Shown: piece by piece, positions 1-9,491 of the stretch
How the letters are laid out: the number at the start of each line of letters is the position of its first letter
Position numbering within the stretch: the stretch's first letter is position 1
From: Bordetella sp. H567
Lineage (GTDB): Bacteria > Pseudomonadota > Gammaproteobacteria > Burkholderiales > Burkholderiaceae_B
NCBI RefSeq assembly: GCF_001704295.1
Contig: NZ_CP012334.1
Span: forward strand, 1,128,084 to 1,192,083
Direction: 5' to 3'
DNA length: 64,000 nucleotides
The notes under the pieces: model-generated
Told to the model about the DNA's origin: nothing
Databases searched by the model: none
What the model saw: the letters and a program-made list of their open reading frames with translations, nothing else
Program-made: the position numbers and the translations under genes

Positions 1-1179
1 GAGTCCTGGCCGGAATCGAAGATGCCCGGCTATCCGGCGGACCGCTATGGCGCCGTGACGCTGGGTGGTATCGATCCGGAACAGGCGCAGGCCATCGCCC
101 GCGACTTGATCGCCGCTAGCTCGCCGATCGCCGTGACGGCCTACCTGGGCCGCAGCGCGCGCGCGGTCGCGGCCTTGACCCGGCTGGCGGACCGCTGCGG
201 CATGCGTGTCTACGAATTCATGCCCACGTACATGAACGTGCCGCGCGACGCGGCCTGTTTTGGCGGCTTCGATCCCAAGGCCGGCCTGGCCGGCGCGGAT
301 GTCGGCATGTTGCTGGACGTGGACGTGCCCTGGCTGCCCGCCTTCGCCAGCGAGAATCCGCGAACCGCGTGGACGCACATCGACGTGGACCCGGTCAAGC
401 GCGACTTCCCGATGTGGGGGTTTGCCACGCATCGCCGCCTGCAGGCCGATTGCGGCCGCGTGCTGGAGCAGGTGCTGGAAGCGGTCGAAGCCCTGGCCAC
501 GCCGGATTTCGACGCGCGGGCACGCCAGCGTCGCGAGGGCTGGACCGCGGACAACGAGCAGCGCCGCGCCACCCTGGCGCGGGCCGCCGCGCAGCCTGGC
601 GCGGCGCAGGCGCTGTCACCGCAATACGTGTGCGCCGCCGTGGGGCGCGCCATTTCCAGCGACGACGTGGTCGTCAACGAGGCGATCCGCAATTCGCCGG
701 CGGTGCTGGGGCAGATTCCGCGCAGCAAGCCGCTGACCCTGCTGGGATGTTCGGGCGGCGGCCTGGGCTATAGCGGCGGCATGGCCCTGGGCGTCAAGCT
801 GGCACGGCCCGATGCGCGGGTGGTGCAGTTCGTCGGCGACGGCGGCTTTCACTTCTCCACGCCGACCTCGGTCTACGCGGTCGCGCAGCAATACCAGCTG
901 CCCATATTCACCGTGGTGCTGGACAACGGCGGTTGGCAGGCCGTCAAGGAGGCGGTGCTGCGCGTGTATCCGGATGGCGAAGCGGCGGGGAGCGGCGACT
1001 TCCAGGCCAAGCTGGCGGGCCGGGGCGAGCGCCGCTTCGATCGCGTGGCGGCGTCCTTCGGCGCGCACGGTGAATACGTTGCCGAGCCCTCCGAGCTGGA
1101 AGCCGCGATCGCGCGCTGCCTGGCCGCCGTGGATGCCGGCCAGGCCGCCGTCATGCACGTGCGCATCGCGGCGCTGTAA
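1..1179 (+). CDS. Thiamine-diphosphate-dependent enzyme, 5'-truncated
   Basis: The frame is open from the first base, so the gene starts outside the window; about 392 residues remain. What is present is the central cofactor-type domain followed by the C-terminal TPP-binding domain, with the GDGG...DNGGW signature (nt ~838-936) that binds Mg-TPP. The N-terminal pyrimidine-binding domain, carrying the catalytic Glu, is missing. Family members (acetolactate synthase, benzoylformate decarboxylase and related 2-oxoacid enzymes) are about 550 residues. The in-frame ATG at 22 is internal to the domain. A ketopantoate-reductase-like gene follows after 9 nt, so the two are probably cotranscribed. The exact substrate cannot be decided from this fragment. 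Confidence 0.85.
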   Translation, partial: ESWPESKMPGYPADRYGAVTLGGIDPEQAQAIARDLIAASSPIAVTAYLGRSARAVAALTRLADRCGMRVYEFMPTYMNVPRDAACFGGFDPKAGLAGADVGMLLDVDVPWLPAFASENPRTAWTHIDVDPVKRDFPMWGFATHRRLQADCGRVLEQVLEAVEALATPDFDARARQRREGWTADNEQRRATLARAAAQPGAAQALSPQYVCAAVGRAISSDDVVVNEAIRNSPAVLGQIPRSKPLTLLGCSGGGLGYSGGMALGVKLARPDARVVQFVGDGGFHFSTPTSVYAVAQQYQLPIFTVVLDNGGWQAVKEAVLRVYPDGEAAGSGDFQAKLAGRGERRFDRVAASFGAHGEYVAEPSELEAAIARCLAAVDAGQAAVMHVRIAAL

Positions 1180-1188
1180 GGGCAGGCC

Positions 1189-2142
1189 ATGCGGCGCATA
1201 TTGATCGTGGGCTGCGGCGCCATGGGCGGCATCTTCGCCGCGCATCTGGCGGGCGTAGCGGACGTGACCGTGCTGGACGTCAATGCGGAACACATCGATG
1301 CCATCCGCCGCGACGGCCTGCGTGTCGAGGGGCCTGCGCCGCGCACGGTGCCACTTCGGGCCGTCACCGGCGCCCAGGCGGTCGCGGGCGATTCCTTCGA
1401 CGCGCTGATCTTCCTGACCAAGTCCGGGCAGACCGGCGCGGCCTGGGCCGCCCTGCGGCCGGTGCTGCGCAACACCCCGCTGCTGGTGACCCTGCAGAAC
1501 GGCATGGGCAACACCGAAACCCTGCTGGCCGGTGGGGCGGGGCCGGTCGCCCGCGGCGTCGCGCTGGATGCAGGGCGCTTTCTGGGTCCCGGCCGCGTCG
1601 AGCATCTGATCCACGGCAATACCACCTGGATCGGCCCGGCGCGCGGCACGGTGGACGATTGCGCCTGGCTGGCCCAACTGTTGTCCGATGCCGGAATGCC
1701 GGCCCAGGCCCTGGCCGATCCCATGGACGCGGTGTGGTCCAAGTTCGTGTTCAACGCCGTGATGAATCCGGTCGGCGCGCTGCTGCTGGGCGTGAACCGC
1801 GCGCGCTACGACGTGCCGGAAGTACGCGACCTGATCGACGACATGGCGCGCGAATGCATCGACGTCGTGACCGCCCTGGGCGGCCGGCTCGCATTCGATC
1901 CCCTGCACCTGGTCAAGCAAACGCGCGCGGGCGAACGTCCCATCACGCGGCATGCGGGCTCGATGGCCCTGGACATCGCGCGCGGCGCCGCCACCGAAAT
2001 CGATGAGCTGACCGGCTACATCGTGCGCGAGGGCGATCGCCTGGGCGTGGCGGTGACGGCATGCCGCACGGTCTACCGCCTGGTCAAAGGCCTGGAGCTC
2101 GCGCGTGCGGTTCAGCTCGAAGAAACCAGAATCGATCCCTGA
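1189..2142 (+). CDS. Ketopantoate reductase (ApbA/PanE family) oxidoreductase
   Basis: This 317-residue protein opens with a Rossmann dinucleotide motif, GCGAMGG, directly after the first beta strand. It has the family's central SKFVFNAVMNP segment, which carries the Lys-Asn region of the active site, and a C-terminal helical domain with a TEIDELTGY motif. The family reduces 2-dehydropantoate with NADPH, but many paralogues in catabolic operons act on other 2-oxo acids. It sits 9 nt after the TPP enzyme and 38 nt before a Bug receptor, which argues for a dedicated catabolic role rather than pantothenate biosynthesis. That role is inference. Confidence 0.85.
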   Translation: MRRILIVGCGAMGGIFAAHLAGVADVTVLDVNAEHIDAIRRDGLRVEGPAPRTVPLRAVTGAQAVAGDSFDALIFLTKSGQTGAAWAALRPVLRNTPLLVTLQNGMGNTETLLAGGAGPVARGVALDAGRFLGPGRVEHLIHGNTTWIGPARGTVDDCAWLAQLLSDAGMPAQALADPMDAVWSKFVFNAVMNPVGALLLGVNRARYDVPEVRDLIDDMARECIDVVTALGGRLAFDPLHLVKQTRAGERPITRHAGSMALDIARGAATEIDELTGYIVREGDRLGVAVTACRTVYRLVKGLELARAVQLEETRIDP

Positions 2143-2180
2143 TACGGCCTAGAGAAGCCGATACCCCCCTGGAGACTGCA

Positions 2181-3167
2181 ATGACCTTGACGCGTTCCCT
2201 CGCGTACCGGCTGGGCACGATGGCCCTGTCGGCCGGCACCGTGCTCGGCGCTTCATCCGTCCATGCCGAGGACGCCTATCCCTCCAAGCCCATCACCATC
2301 ATCGTGGGCTACAGCGCGGGTGGCGCCAACGATTTGCTGGCCCGCGTGGTGGGAGAAAAAATGTCCACGCTGTTGAAGCAGCCCGTGATCGTGGAAAACA
2401 AGCCGGGCGCCGGTTCCATCATCGCGGCGAATTTCGTCGCCAAGGCCAAGGCGGACGGCTACACCCTGCTGATGGGCGCCAGCGGGCCGATCTCGTTCAA
2501 TCCCTCGCTGTACAAGAAGCTGCCCTACGATCCGCAGAAAGACTTGACGCCGGTATCGCTGGTGGGGACTTTTCCGCTGGTACTGGTGACCCAGAAGTCC
2601 AACCCGGATACGGGATCGCTCCCCACGCTGATCGCATACGCCAAGGATCATCCAGGAAAATCGAACTACAGCGCCAGCTCGGCATCGTTCCAGCTCATCA
2701 CCGAGCTGTTCAAGCGGCGTACGCAAACGGCGTTCGAATACATCCCCTACAAGAGCAGCTATGAATCCGTGATGGCGGTCAGCACGGGCGATGCGACCAT
2801 GACGCTGGCGGATTCCAGTCCGGCCATGCAGGGCATATCCAGCGGTCGCGTGCGCGCGCTGGCGGTCACGTCGCCGCAACGCATCAGCTACATGGCCGAT
2901 ACGCCCACGCTAAAGGAACTGGGTATCGACATGACGGTGGAATTGTGGAGCGGCCTCTTCGTGCCGGCGGGTACGCCGCCGGCCGTGGTGGGCAAGCTGG
3001 AAGAGACGGTCAAGACCATCATGGACGATGGCGACGTCCGCAAGCGGGTGGAAGGCATGTCGATTACGCCGGCCAGCAGCACGTCGCGGGACTTTGCCCA
3101 GCGCATCGCGCAGGAAATTCCCTTCTGGAAGAAAATCGCGCAGGACGCTGGCATCCAGCCGAACTAG
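2181..3167 (+). CDS. Tripartite tricarboxylate transporter substrate-binding protein (Bug)
   Basis: The 328-residue Bug/TctC receptor begins at the ATG at 2181, preceded by GGAGA. A Sec signal peptide ends near SSVHA-ED, followed by the family block YPSKPITIIVGYSAGG and the ENKPGAGS loop that shapes the ligand pocket. The C-terminal half contains the usual PTLKELG and PAGTPPAVV segments. Bug proteins bind carboxylates in the periplasm and feed TctAB-type importers; no tctAB genes lie nearby. It follows the ketopantoate-reductase-like gene and may supply that operon's substrate. Confidence 0.95.
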   Translation: MTLTRSLAYRLGTMALSAGTVLGASSVHAEDAYPSKPITIIVGYSAGGANDLLARVVGEKMSTLLKQPVIVENKPGAGSIIAANFVAKAKADGYTLLMGASGPISFNPSLYKKLPYDPQKDLTPVSLVGTFPLVLVTQKSNPDTGSLPTLIAYAKDHPGKSNYSASSASFQLITELFKRRTQTAFEYIPYKSSYESVMAVSTGDATMTLADSSPAMQGISSGRVRALAVTSPQRISYMADTPTLKELGIDMTVELWSGLFVPAGTPPAVVGKLEETVKTIMDDGDVRKRVEGMSITPASSTSRDFAQRIAQEIPFWKKIAQDAGIQPN

Positions 3168-3275
3168 CCGGCCGCGGCAGGCGGTTTCATCGGGCGGGGA
3201 TTTGACATACGATAGGCCCCGCCGCGGGACGACGTCCGCGACGGCCCTGATCCGCCATCCTGGAATGATCCCCTC

Positions 3276-4283
3276 ATGAAGTTCGAACGCATGGTCAGCA
3301 CCGTGGAAACGCACACGGGCGGCGAGCCTTTCCGCATCGTGACCAGCGGCCTGCCGCGCTTTCGGGGGGCCTCCATCGTGCAGCGCCGCGCGTGGGTCAA
3401 GGAAAACCTGGACGACGTGCGGCGGGCCTTGATACTCGAACCGCGCGGCCACGCCGATATGTACGCGGGCTACCTGACCGATCCGGTATCGCCGGATGCC
3501 GATTTCGGCGTGATCTTCGTGCACAACGAAGGGTATAGCGATCATTGCGGACACGGTGTCATCGCGCTGGCAACGGCCGCCGTGGAGCTGGGGTGGGTGA
3601 CGCGCGGCCAGCCGGAAACGCGCGTGGGCATCGATGCGCCGTGCGGGTTCATCGAAGCCTTCGTCGAATGGGATGGCGAACGGGCCGGCGAGGTGCGCTT
3701 CGTCAACGTGCCATCCTTCCTGGTGGCCCGCGACGTGTCGGTGGACACCTCTACTTTTGGCCGCGTTACCGGCGACATCGCCTTCGGCGGCGCCTTCTAC
3801 TTCTATACCGATGCCGCCCCGCATGGCCTGGTGGTCGACGCATCCGATATCGAGCGCCTGGTCCGTTTCGGGGCGGAAGTCAAAACCGCCGCCAACGCGG
3901 CCTATCCGGTCGTGCACCCGTTCATCCCCGAACTGAACCACATCTACGGCACCATCGTGAACGGCCCGCCGCGCCATGCCGGCTCCACGCAGGCGAACTG
4001 CTGCATCTTCGCCGATCGCCAGGTCGACCGCTCGCCCACCGGTTCCGGCACCGCCGGCCGCATCGCGCAACTGGTCGCGCGGGGCCAACTGGCGCTGGAT
4101 CAGGATTTCCAGAACGAATCGGTGATCGGCACTCTCATGCGCGGGCGCGCGCTCAGCCGCACGAAGGTGGGGGATTACGACGCCGTGATTCCACAGGTAT
4201 CGGGCCGCGCCAGCATCCACGGCTTCGCCAACTGGGTGCTGGATGAACGCGATCCGCTGAAGAACGGCTTCCTGGTGCGATAG
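3276..4283 (+). CDS. Proline racemase family protein, probable trans-3-hydroxy-L-proline dehydratase
   Basis: The 335-residue protein has the two half-sites of the proline racemase fold. The first active-site Cys is present in SDHCGHG (C91). The second site reads DRSPTGSGT, with Thr255 where racemases and 4-hydroxyproline epimerases have Cys. In characterised family members this Cys/Thr pairing marks trans-3-hydroxy-L-proline dehydratases, which form delta1-pyrroline-2-carboxylate. The start at 3276 gives the full N-terminal strand before STVETHTGGEP. It is in the same direction as the Bug gene, 108 nt downstream. Reaction assignment rests on the Thr substitution and was not tested by alignment. 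Confidence 0.8.
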   Translation: MKFERMVSTVETHTGGEPFRIVTSGLPRFRGASIVQRRAWVKENLDDVRRALILEPRGHADMYAGYLTDPVSPDADFGVIFVHNEGYSDHCGHGVIALATAAVELGWVTRGQPETRVGIDAPCGFIEAFVEWDGERAGEVRFVNVPSFLVARDVSVDTSTFGRVTGDIAFGGAFYFYTDAAPHGLVVDASDIERLVRFGAEVKTAANAAYPVVHPFIPELNHIYGTIVNGPPRHAGSTQANCCIFADRQVDRSPTGSGTAGRIAQLVARGQLALDQDFQNESVIGTLMRGRALSRTKVGDYDAVIPQVSGRASIHGFANWVLDERDPLKNGFLVR

Positions 4284-4365
4284 ACGGGCGGCGGCCGCGT
4301 CGTGGCGCCGCTTCCTGCACCTGCTTCATGGTGCTCCGGTTCCGCGGGATGCCGGTCCGTAGCCG

Positions 4366-5481
4366 TCAAGGCAGGAATGCCATGAAAATGAAGGTCGCGA
4401 AAATCACCAGGTGCACGAACCCGTACAGCACATTGGTCCGCCCGCTGCCCAGTGTCACGATGCTGACCACCAGCGTCAGCAACATCAACACCGTGTCGCC
4501 CGGACCCAGGCCCAGGACCAGGGGCTTGTGCAAGGCAAGGCTGAGCGCCGACACGGCGGGAAAGGTCAGGCCGATGGTGGCCAGCGAAGAGCCCAGCGCC
4601 AGGTTCAGCGCCTTCTGCAGTTCGTCGCGGCGGGCGGACTGGTAGGCCGAGATGCCTTCGGGCAGCAGCACCAGGATGGCCACCATCAGGCCCGTCACGG
4701 CCGGCGGCGCGCCGATGGCCTCGCGGCCGAACTCCACCACGTTGGCGAATTGCTTGGACAACAGCACGACGGCGACCAGCGCGACCAGCAGCAGGACGAT
4801 GCTGAACGCGAGCGCGCGCCCGCCGATGTGGTGGTTCTCATCCGGCGCATGGTCGGATAGCGTGATGAAGTAGTCGCGGTGCCGGACGGTCTGGATATAC
4901 AGGAACGCGCCATACAGCAGCAGCGTCATCACCGCGACGAAAACCAGCTGCCTGTCGGAGTACGAGGGCCCTTGCATCTCCTGTACATAATTGGGCAGGA
5001 CCATGGTCAGCGTCGCCAGCACGATCAGCACCGTCAGGTAGGCGGAAGCGCCGGTGCTGCCGTACCGTTGCTCCCGGAACCGCAGGCTGCCGCCGAGGAT
5101 ACAAATGCCCGCCAAGCCCGTACACACGATCATTACCACGGAGAACACGGTGTCGCGCGCCAGTGCGGGACTGCCGTTTTCATCGAAGATCATGATGGAC
5201 ACGATCAACGCGACTTCGATCACGGTCACGGATGCGGTCAGTACCAGTGTCCCGTAGGGTTCTCCGGTGACGTGGGCGATGATTTCGGCGTGGTAGACGG
5301 CCGCGAAGATCGTACCGAACAGCACGACCATCATCAGCACCGCCACCGCCGCATTGCCCAGGCTGGCAACGAAGGGCGTCGCGAACCCGTAGGCGGCGGC
5401 CGCGAAGTAAAAGACCAGGGCCAGCAGGGGATAGACCCAGGTCGATCTGGGCATGGACACGGCATGGGTTTCTGACGGCAT
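4366..5481 (-). CDS. chaA: Ca2+/H+ (cation/proton) antiporter, ChaA type
   Basis: This is a 371-residue protein with about eleven hydrophobic segments. The two conserved alpha-repeat glutamates fall in the segments TASVTVIEVALI and LVLLPEGISA, as in CaCA-superfamily ChaA proteins. The ATG at 5481 is preceded by GGAG and gives the usual ChaA length; an upstream in-frame extension lacks membrane or domain character. The family exports Ca2+, and in some cases Na+ or K+, against protons across the inner membrane. It converges on the hydroxyproline dehydratase gene and is divergent from the hydrolase at 5762. Confidence 0.88.
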   Translation of the reverse strand: MPSETHAVSMPRSTWVYPLLALVFYFAAAAYGFATPFVASLGNAAVAVLMMVVLFGTIFAAVYHAEIIAHVTGEPYGTLVLTASVTVIEVALIVSIMIFDENGSPALARDTVFSVVMIVCTGLAGICILGGSLRFREQRYGSTGASAYLTVLIVLATLTMVLPNYVQEMQGPSYSDRQLVFVAVMTLLLYGAFLYIQTVRHRDYFITLSDHAPDENHHIGGRALAFSIVLLLVALVAVVLLSKQFANVVEFGREAIGAPPAVTGLMVAILVLLPEGISAYQSARRDELQKALNLALGSSLATIGLTFPAVSALSLALHKPLVLGLGPGDTVLMLLTLVVSIVTLGSGRTNVLYGFVHLVIFATFIFMAFLP

Positions 5482-5761
5482 GTTCACTCCGGGTTGGTGA
5501 AGCTTTGTCGCCCATACGGTGCAATGGCGCCTGCCTATCTTAGTCAAAGTCTTGCCGCGCGGGGAATGTATCGCACTGTATTCGCGGGACGTGGCCGGTA
5601 CATGGCGATACCGCCCGGGCCCGTGGCGAAGAAACGCCCGATACATCCGGCCGATGTAATGCCTGCACGCCGAAACCGGGAGGGGTAAGTATCCGGATGC
5701 GGCCGGATCGCCCACTGAGGACAGTCGGGCATCCCCATCAAACTGCATAGGAGAATCTCGC

Positions 5762-6832
5762 ATGTCCGACCAGATCAACAACCGTCGCCGCCGCTTCCTC
5801 GGTACAGCCGCTGCCGGCATCGGCGCCCTGGAGCTGGGATTGGCGGGGCTGGCCAAGGCCGAAACCGCGGCCCCGGGCAAGAATGGCGTCAAGCCGGCTA
5901 TCGGCAAGACAGGCGGCGCCCGTGCGTCGGCCGGCTCATTCGCGACGATCAAGCAGATCGACGCCGGCGCGCTGAACATCGGCTATGCGGAAACCGGCCC
6001 CAGCGACGGGCAGGTGGTCATCCTGCTGCATGGTTGGCCCTACGATATCCACAGCTACGTCGATGTGGCGCCCATGCTGGCGGCCAAGGGCTACCGGGTG
6101 ATCGTGCCGCACCTGCGCGGCTACGGCACGACGCGGTTCCTCTCCGACGACACGAAGCGCACCGCCCAGCAGTCCGCGGTGGCCGCGGACATCATCGCAC
6201 TGATGAACGCGCTGCAGATCCGGCGCGCCGTCATCGGCGGCTACGACTGGGGGGCGCGCACGGCGAACATCATCGCCGCCTTGTGGCCGGAACGGTGCAG
6301 GGCCATGGTTTCCGTCAGCGGCTATCTGATCGGTACCCAGGCGGCAAACAAGGCGCCGCTGCCCCCGGAGGCGGAACTGGCCTGGTGGTATCAGTTCTAC
6401 TTCGCCACGGAACGCGGCCGGCTGGGCTACGAAAAGAACTGGCATGACTTCGCCAAGCTGATCTGGAAGACCGCCTCGCCGAAATGGCAGTTCGACGATG
6501 CGACATTCGAACGCTCCGCCGCGTCGCTGGCGAATCCGGATCACGTGGCGATTACCATCCACAATTACCGCTGGCGGCTTGGCCTGGCGGAGGGCGAGCC
6601 GCAGTACGACGCGCTGGAAAAGCGCCTGGCCGAGCTCCCCACCATTGCGGTGCCGACCATCACCATGGAGGGCGAGGCCAACGGCGCGCCGCATCCGTCG
6701 CCGGCGGCGTATGCGAAGATGTTCACGGGCAGGTACAAGCACATCGATCTGCCCGGCGACGTGGGGCACAACCTGCCTCAGGAGGCGCCGCGCGCGTTCG
6801 CGGACGCCATCATCGAAGTGGCGGGATGGTAG
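5762..6832 (+). CDS. Tat-exported alpha/beta hydrolase (epoxide hydrolase/haloalkane dehalogenase-like)
   Basis: The 356-residue protein has an N-terminal twin-arginine leader (RRRRFLG followed by a hydrophobic stretch and AKA). The mature part has the HGWP oxyanion motif and the nucleophile elbow GGYDWGA. Asp rather than Ser is the likely nucleophile, as in epoxide hydrolases and dehalogenases. A C-terminal GHNLPQEAP supplies the catalytic His. A strong AGGAG site 7 nt upstream fixes the ATG. It would act in the periplasm. The substrate is unknown, and convergent placement with the MFS gene gives no clue. Confidence 0.87.
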   Translation: MSDQINNRRRRFLGTAAAGIGALELGLAGLAKAETAAPGKNGVKPAIGKTGGARASAGSFATIKQIDAGALNIGYAETGPSDGQVVILLHGWPYDIHSYVDVAPMLAAKGYRVIVPHLRGYGTTRFLSDDTKRTAQQSAVAADIIALMNALQIRRAVIGGYDWGARTANIIAALWPERCRAMVSVSGYLIGTQAANKAPLPPEAELAWWYQFYFATERGRLGYEKNWHDFAKLIWKTASPKWQFDDATFERSAASLANPDHVAITIHNYRWRLGLAEGEPQYDALEKRLAELPTIAVPTITMEGEANGAPHPSPAAYAKMFTGRYKHIDLPGDVGHNLPQEAPRAFADAIIEVAGW

Positions 6833-6910
6833 CCGGACAGCGTCGCGTAGTGGCGGGAAGGTGGGGCCCCGCGGAATCGCAATGTGGCCGTGTGGACAGC
6901 CCCGCGGGAT

Positions 6911-8437
6911 TCAGGCAGCCTTGCGTGACCGCCCGCGAGAGATCCCCGCGCCGGCCTCCGGCCGCAGCGCGGCATATCCGGGCGCGGACGCCAGCACCAC
7001 GGCGGCGATCGCGATGAACGACCACGCGAAATCCCAGTGCGCGGCATGGTCCCGGCCGGACAGCATCATCGATATCTGCATGACGCCCGCCGCCACGGCG
7101 ACGCCGGCCGCGCGCGGCAGATGCTGCGCCGTGCCGGAAAAGGACGTCGCCGCGGACAGCTTTTTTGGCGGAACGTCGGCGTAGGTCAGCGCGTTCATGC
7201 AGGCGAAGTTCAGCGAGCGCGCCAGGCCGCCGCATAACAGCAAGGCGAAAATGGCGGTTTCCGGCCAGTCCGCCGTCAGCGTCGCGCAGCCGAGCAAGGT
7301 GGCCGCGAAGGCATAGCAGCCGCCCAGCAGGATGGTGCGCACGCGATACCGCTGCAGGAAGAACTGCGCCATCGGCCGCATGCTGAAGGCGCCCACGGCG
7401 CTGGCCAGCGTCAGCATGCCGCTGCGCGAAGCCGATAGCCCGAAGCCCAGTTGCAAGGTCAGGGGCACCATGAAGGGCAGGGCGCCCGCGCCGGCGCGAA
7501 ACAGGCTGCCGGCGGCCGTGGCGGCCTTGAACGTCGGGATGGAGAGCAGCGAGAAATCGATGGCCGGGTTCGGCACGCGCTTGCAATGCCGCACCGTCAG
7601 GCCGAAGAACAGCAGTCCGAGCGCGATCGCCAGCCAGGGGAGTTCCGGCGCCACGATCCCGCGTCCCACGGTCTCCACGCCCACCATGAAGACGCTGATG
7701 GCAAGGCCCATCAAGGTCATGCCGCGGATGTCGAGCTTCGGCGGCCGCTCGGTCTCCGTATGCGGAATCAGGCGCCACACCAGGGCGAGCCCCAGGATGC
7801 CGATGGGCAGGTTGATCCAGAAGATGCTGCGCCACGAAAACGTGTCGGTCAGGAAGCCGCCCAGCGGCGGTCCGATGACCGGGCCCACCATGGCGGGCAT
7901 CGACAGCCACGTGGTGGCGGACAGCAGGTCTTCCCGACGCACGCCACGCAGCAGCACCAGGCGCCCCACCGGCACCATCATGGCCCCGCTGGCACCTTGC
8001 ACGATGCGGGCGATGACAAGCTGCCCCAATCCATTGGACAACGCGCAGGAACAGGACGCCGCGGTAAACAGGAAGATCGCGCACATGAAGATCCGCTTGG
8101 CGCCGAAGCGGTCCGCCACCCAGCCGCTGACGGGAATGAACACCGTCATGGCCACCAGGTAGGACGTGATGGCCGCGCTCAGGTGCACGGCGTTGACGTT
8201 CAAGTCCCGCGCCATCGCGGGCAGCGCCGTCGCGATGGCGGTGCTGTCGATGTTCTGCATGAAGAGCGTCGTGGCGACCACCACGGCGATGACGCGAAAG
8301 TTGCTGTGCGGGTTCACAGAAAGGGGCTGTATGGGGTGATGAGGCGATCGCGCGAGGGCCGGAAAAGCGCATCGGAATCCGGGGACGGGCGCGGAGACAG
8401 GCCCTGGATTCTCGGCCAGAGGCGTTGGCCTTGTCAA
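6911..8437 (-). CDS. MFS transporter, DHA2 (EmrB/QacA-like) family
   Basis: About fourteen hydrophobic helices are visible. The N-terminal helix reads NIDSTAIATALPAMARDL, the D-x-T-I-x-x-x-A-L-P signature of DHA2 drug:proton antiporters, and motif A appears as GWVADRFGAKR. The family exports hydrophobic drugs or dyes. The start is uncertain: the frame runs from ATG 8437, but the membrane domain begins about 45 residues later and a GTG near 8325 would also give a normal protein. No adjacent membrane-fusion (EmrA) gene is present. Confidence 0.88.
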   Translation of the reverse strand: MTRPTPLAENPGPVSAPVPGFRCAFPALARSPHHPIQPLSVNPHSNFRVIAVVVATTLFMQNIDSTAIATALPAMARDLNVNAVHLSAAITSYLVAMTVFIPVSGWVADRFGAKRIFMCAIFLFTAASCSCALSNGLGQLVIARIVQGASGAMMVPVGRLVLLRGVRREDLLSATTWLSMPAMVGPVIGPPLGGFLTDTFSWRSIFWINLPIGILGLALVWRLIPHTETERPPKLDIRGMTLMGLAISVFMVGVETVGRGIVAPELPWLAIALGLLFFGLTVRHCKRVPNPAIDFSLLSIPTFKAATAAGSLFRAGAGALPFMVPLTLQLGFGLSASRSGMLTLASAVGAFSMRPMAQFFLQRYRVRTILLGGCYAFAATLLGCATLTADWPETAIFALLLCGGLARSLNFACMNALTYADVPPKKLSAATSFSGTAQHLPRAAGVAVAAGVMQISMMLSGRDHAAHWDFAWSFIAIAAVVLASAPGYAALRPEAGAGISRGRSRKAA

Positions 8438-8677
8438 AACGGGGCGCCCGGCGCTTACGGATTCATGGTTTTGTCAGGACCGGCGGCCCGGCCGCGGTCG
8501 CGATGGCTGTCCGGCGACATGAACCTGCGGGCATACTTTGTCACCCAGGACCCGGCTACCACCCGCCGGCATGGAAGGTATCCCGGCCATGCGGGCCATC
8601 GGCTGCCCTCTGGTACGGTTTCACGGCGCCCCCCCGCGAAATCGCCCTCAAACTCGGTTGGAACACAAAAGTTCGGT

Positions 8678-9439
8678 ATGACGTTGACGCTCCTTATCGC
8701 CATTGTTGCCCTCGCCACGCTGTTTCTCCTGCTCAGGCGGCGGCGCGCCGGCACAGCCTTGTACGCGGTATCGCTGATCCTCGTTTTGGCGGTGGGCTGC
8801 GGTCCGGTACCGGCGTGGCTGCTGGGCGATCTGCAATCCCCTTACCTCGCCAGGCCCTCCGTTCAATGGGGCAGCCGTAATGCCATCCTGCTGCTCGGTG
8901 CCGGTACGGCGAAGATCCCCGGGTCGGGGCAGGTGGAGCCAGGGATCTTCTCGTATCCACGGCTGGTCGAAGCCGCAGGCCTTTATGTGGACTGCCGCAG
9001 GGCCCAGACGGATTGCAAGATCCTGGTCAGCGGGGGCGATGCGCTAGGCCAGGGCAGGGCCGAAGCATCGGTCTATCGGGACGTCCTTGTGGGGATAGGC
9101 ATTCCGTCCGCGGATATCCTGGTCGAATCCCGCAGCATGAACACGTGGCAGAACGCGCAATTCAGCAGCGCGATGCTAAAGGACTATGGCGCGAATCGGG
9201 TTTTGCTCGTTTCTTCAGGCATACATCTGCGGCGCGGCCTGATCTACTTCGCGCATTTCGGGGTGGACCCGACCCCGATGCGTGCGGACTATCTGCGCGC
9301 GGTATCGTCCTGGCTGCCGCTGGCGTACAACTTCGCGCTGGCCGATTTCGCGCTGCACGAATACATAGGTATCGCGCGCTACCACCTGTACAACGCGATG
9401 GGGTGGAACGCGGCAAGGACCTTGCCGGGCCAGGCTTGA
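8678..9439 (+). CDS. YdcF-like DUF218 membrane-anchored protein
   Basis: The ATG at 8678 gives 253 residues with two N-terminal hydrophobic segments separated by an RRRR turn. A DUF218/ElyC-SanA-YdcF domain follows. Its typical elements are NAILLLGAG at the start, ILVSGG in the middle, and SRSMNTWQNAQFS followed by VLLVSSGIHLRR near the end. Family members are linked to envelope processes such as polyprenyl-phosphate metabolism or peptidoglycan, with poorly defined chemistry. The open frame extends far upstream, but that part lies opposite the MFS gene and is not coding. Confidence 0.82.
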   Translation: MTLTLLIAIVALATLFLLLRRRRAGTALYAVSLILVLAVGCGPVPAWLLGDLQSPYLARPSVQWGSRNAILLLGAGTAKIPGSGQVEPGIFSYPRLVEAAGLYVDCRRAQTDCKILVSGGDALGQGRAEASVYRDVLVGIGIPSADILVESRSMNTWQNAQFSSAMLKDYGANRVLLVSSGIHLRRGLIYFAHFGVDPTPMRADYLRAVSSWLPLAYNFALADFALHEYIGIARYHLYNAMGWNAARTLPGQA

Positions 9440-9491
9440 TATCCCCATCGGTGAACGCCGCGGATCCGCCGCGCTCCAGCCGCCGCTTGCG

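Noticed and set aside
4328-4860. Plus-strand frames within the chaA region
   Set aside because: They run opposite the transmembrane coding sequence and have shadow-type composition.
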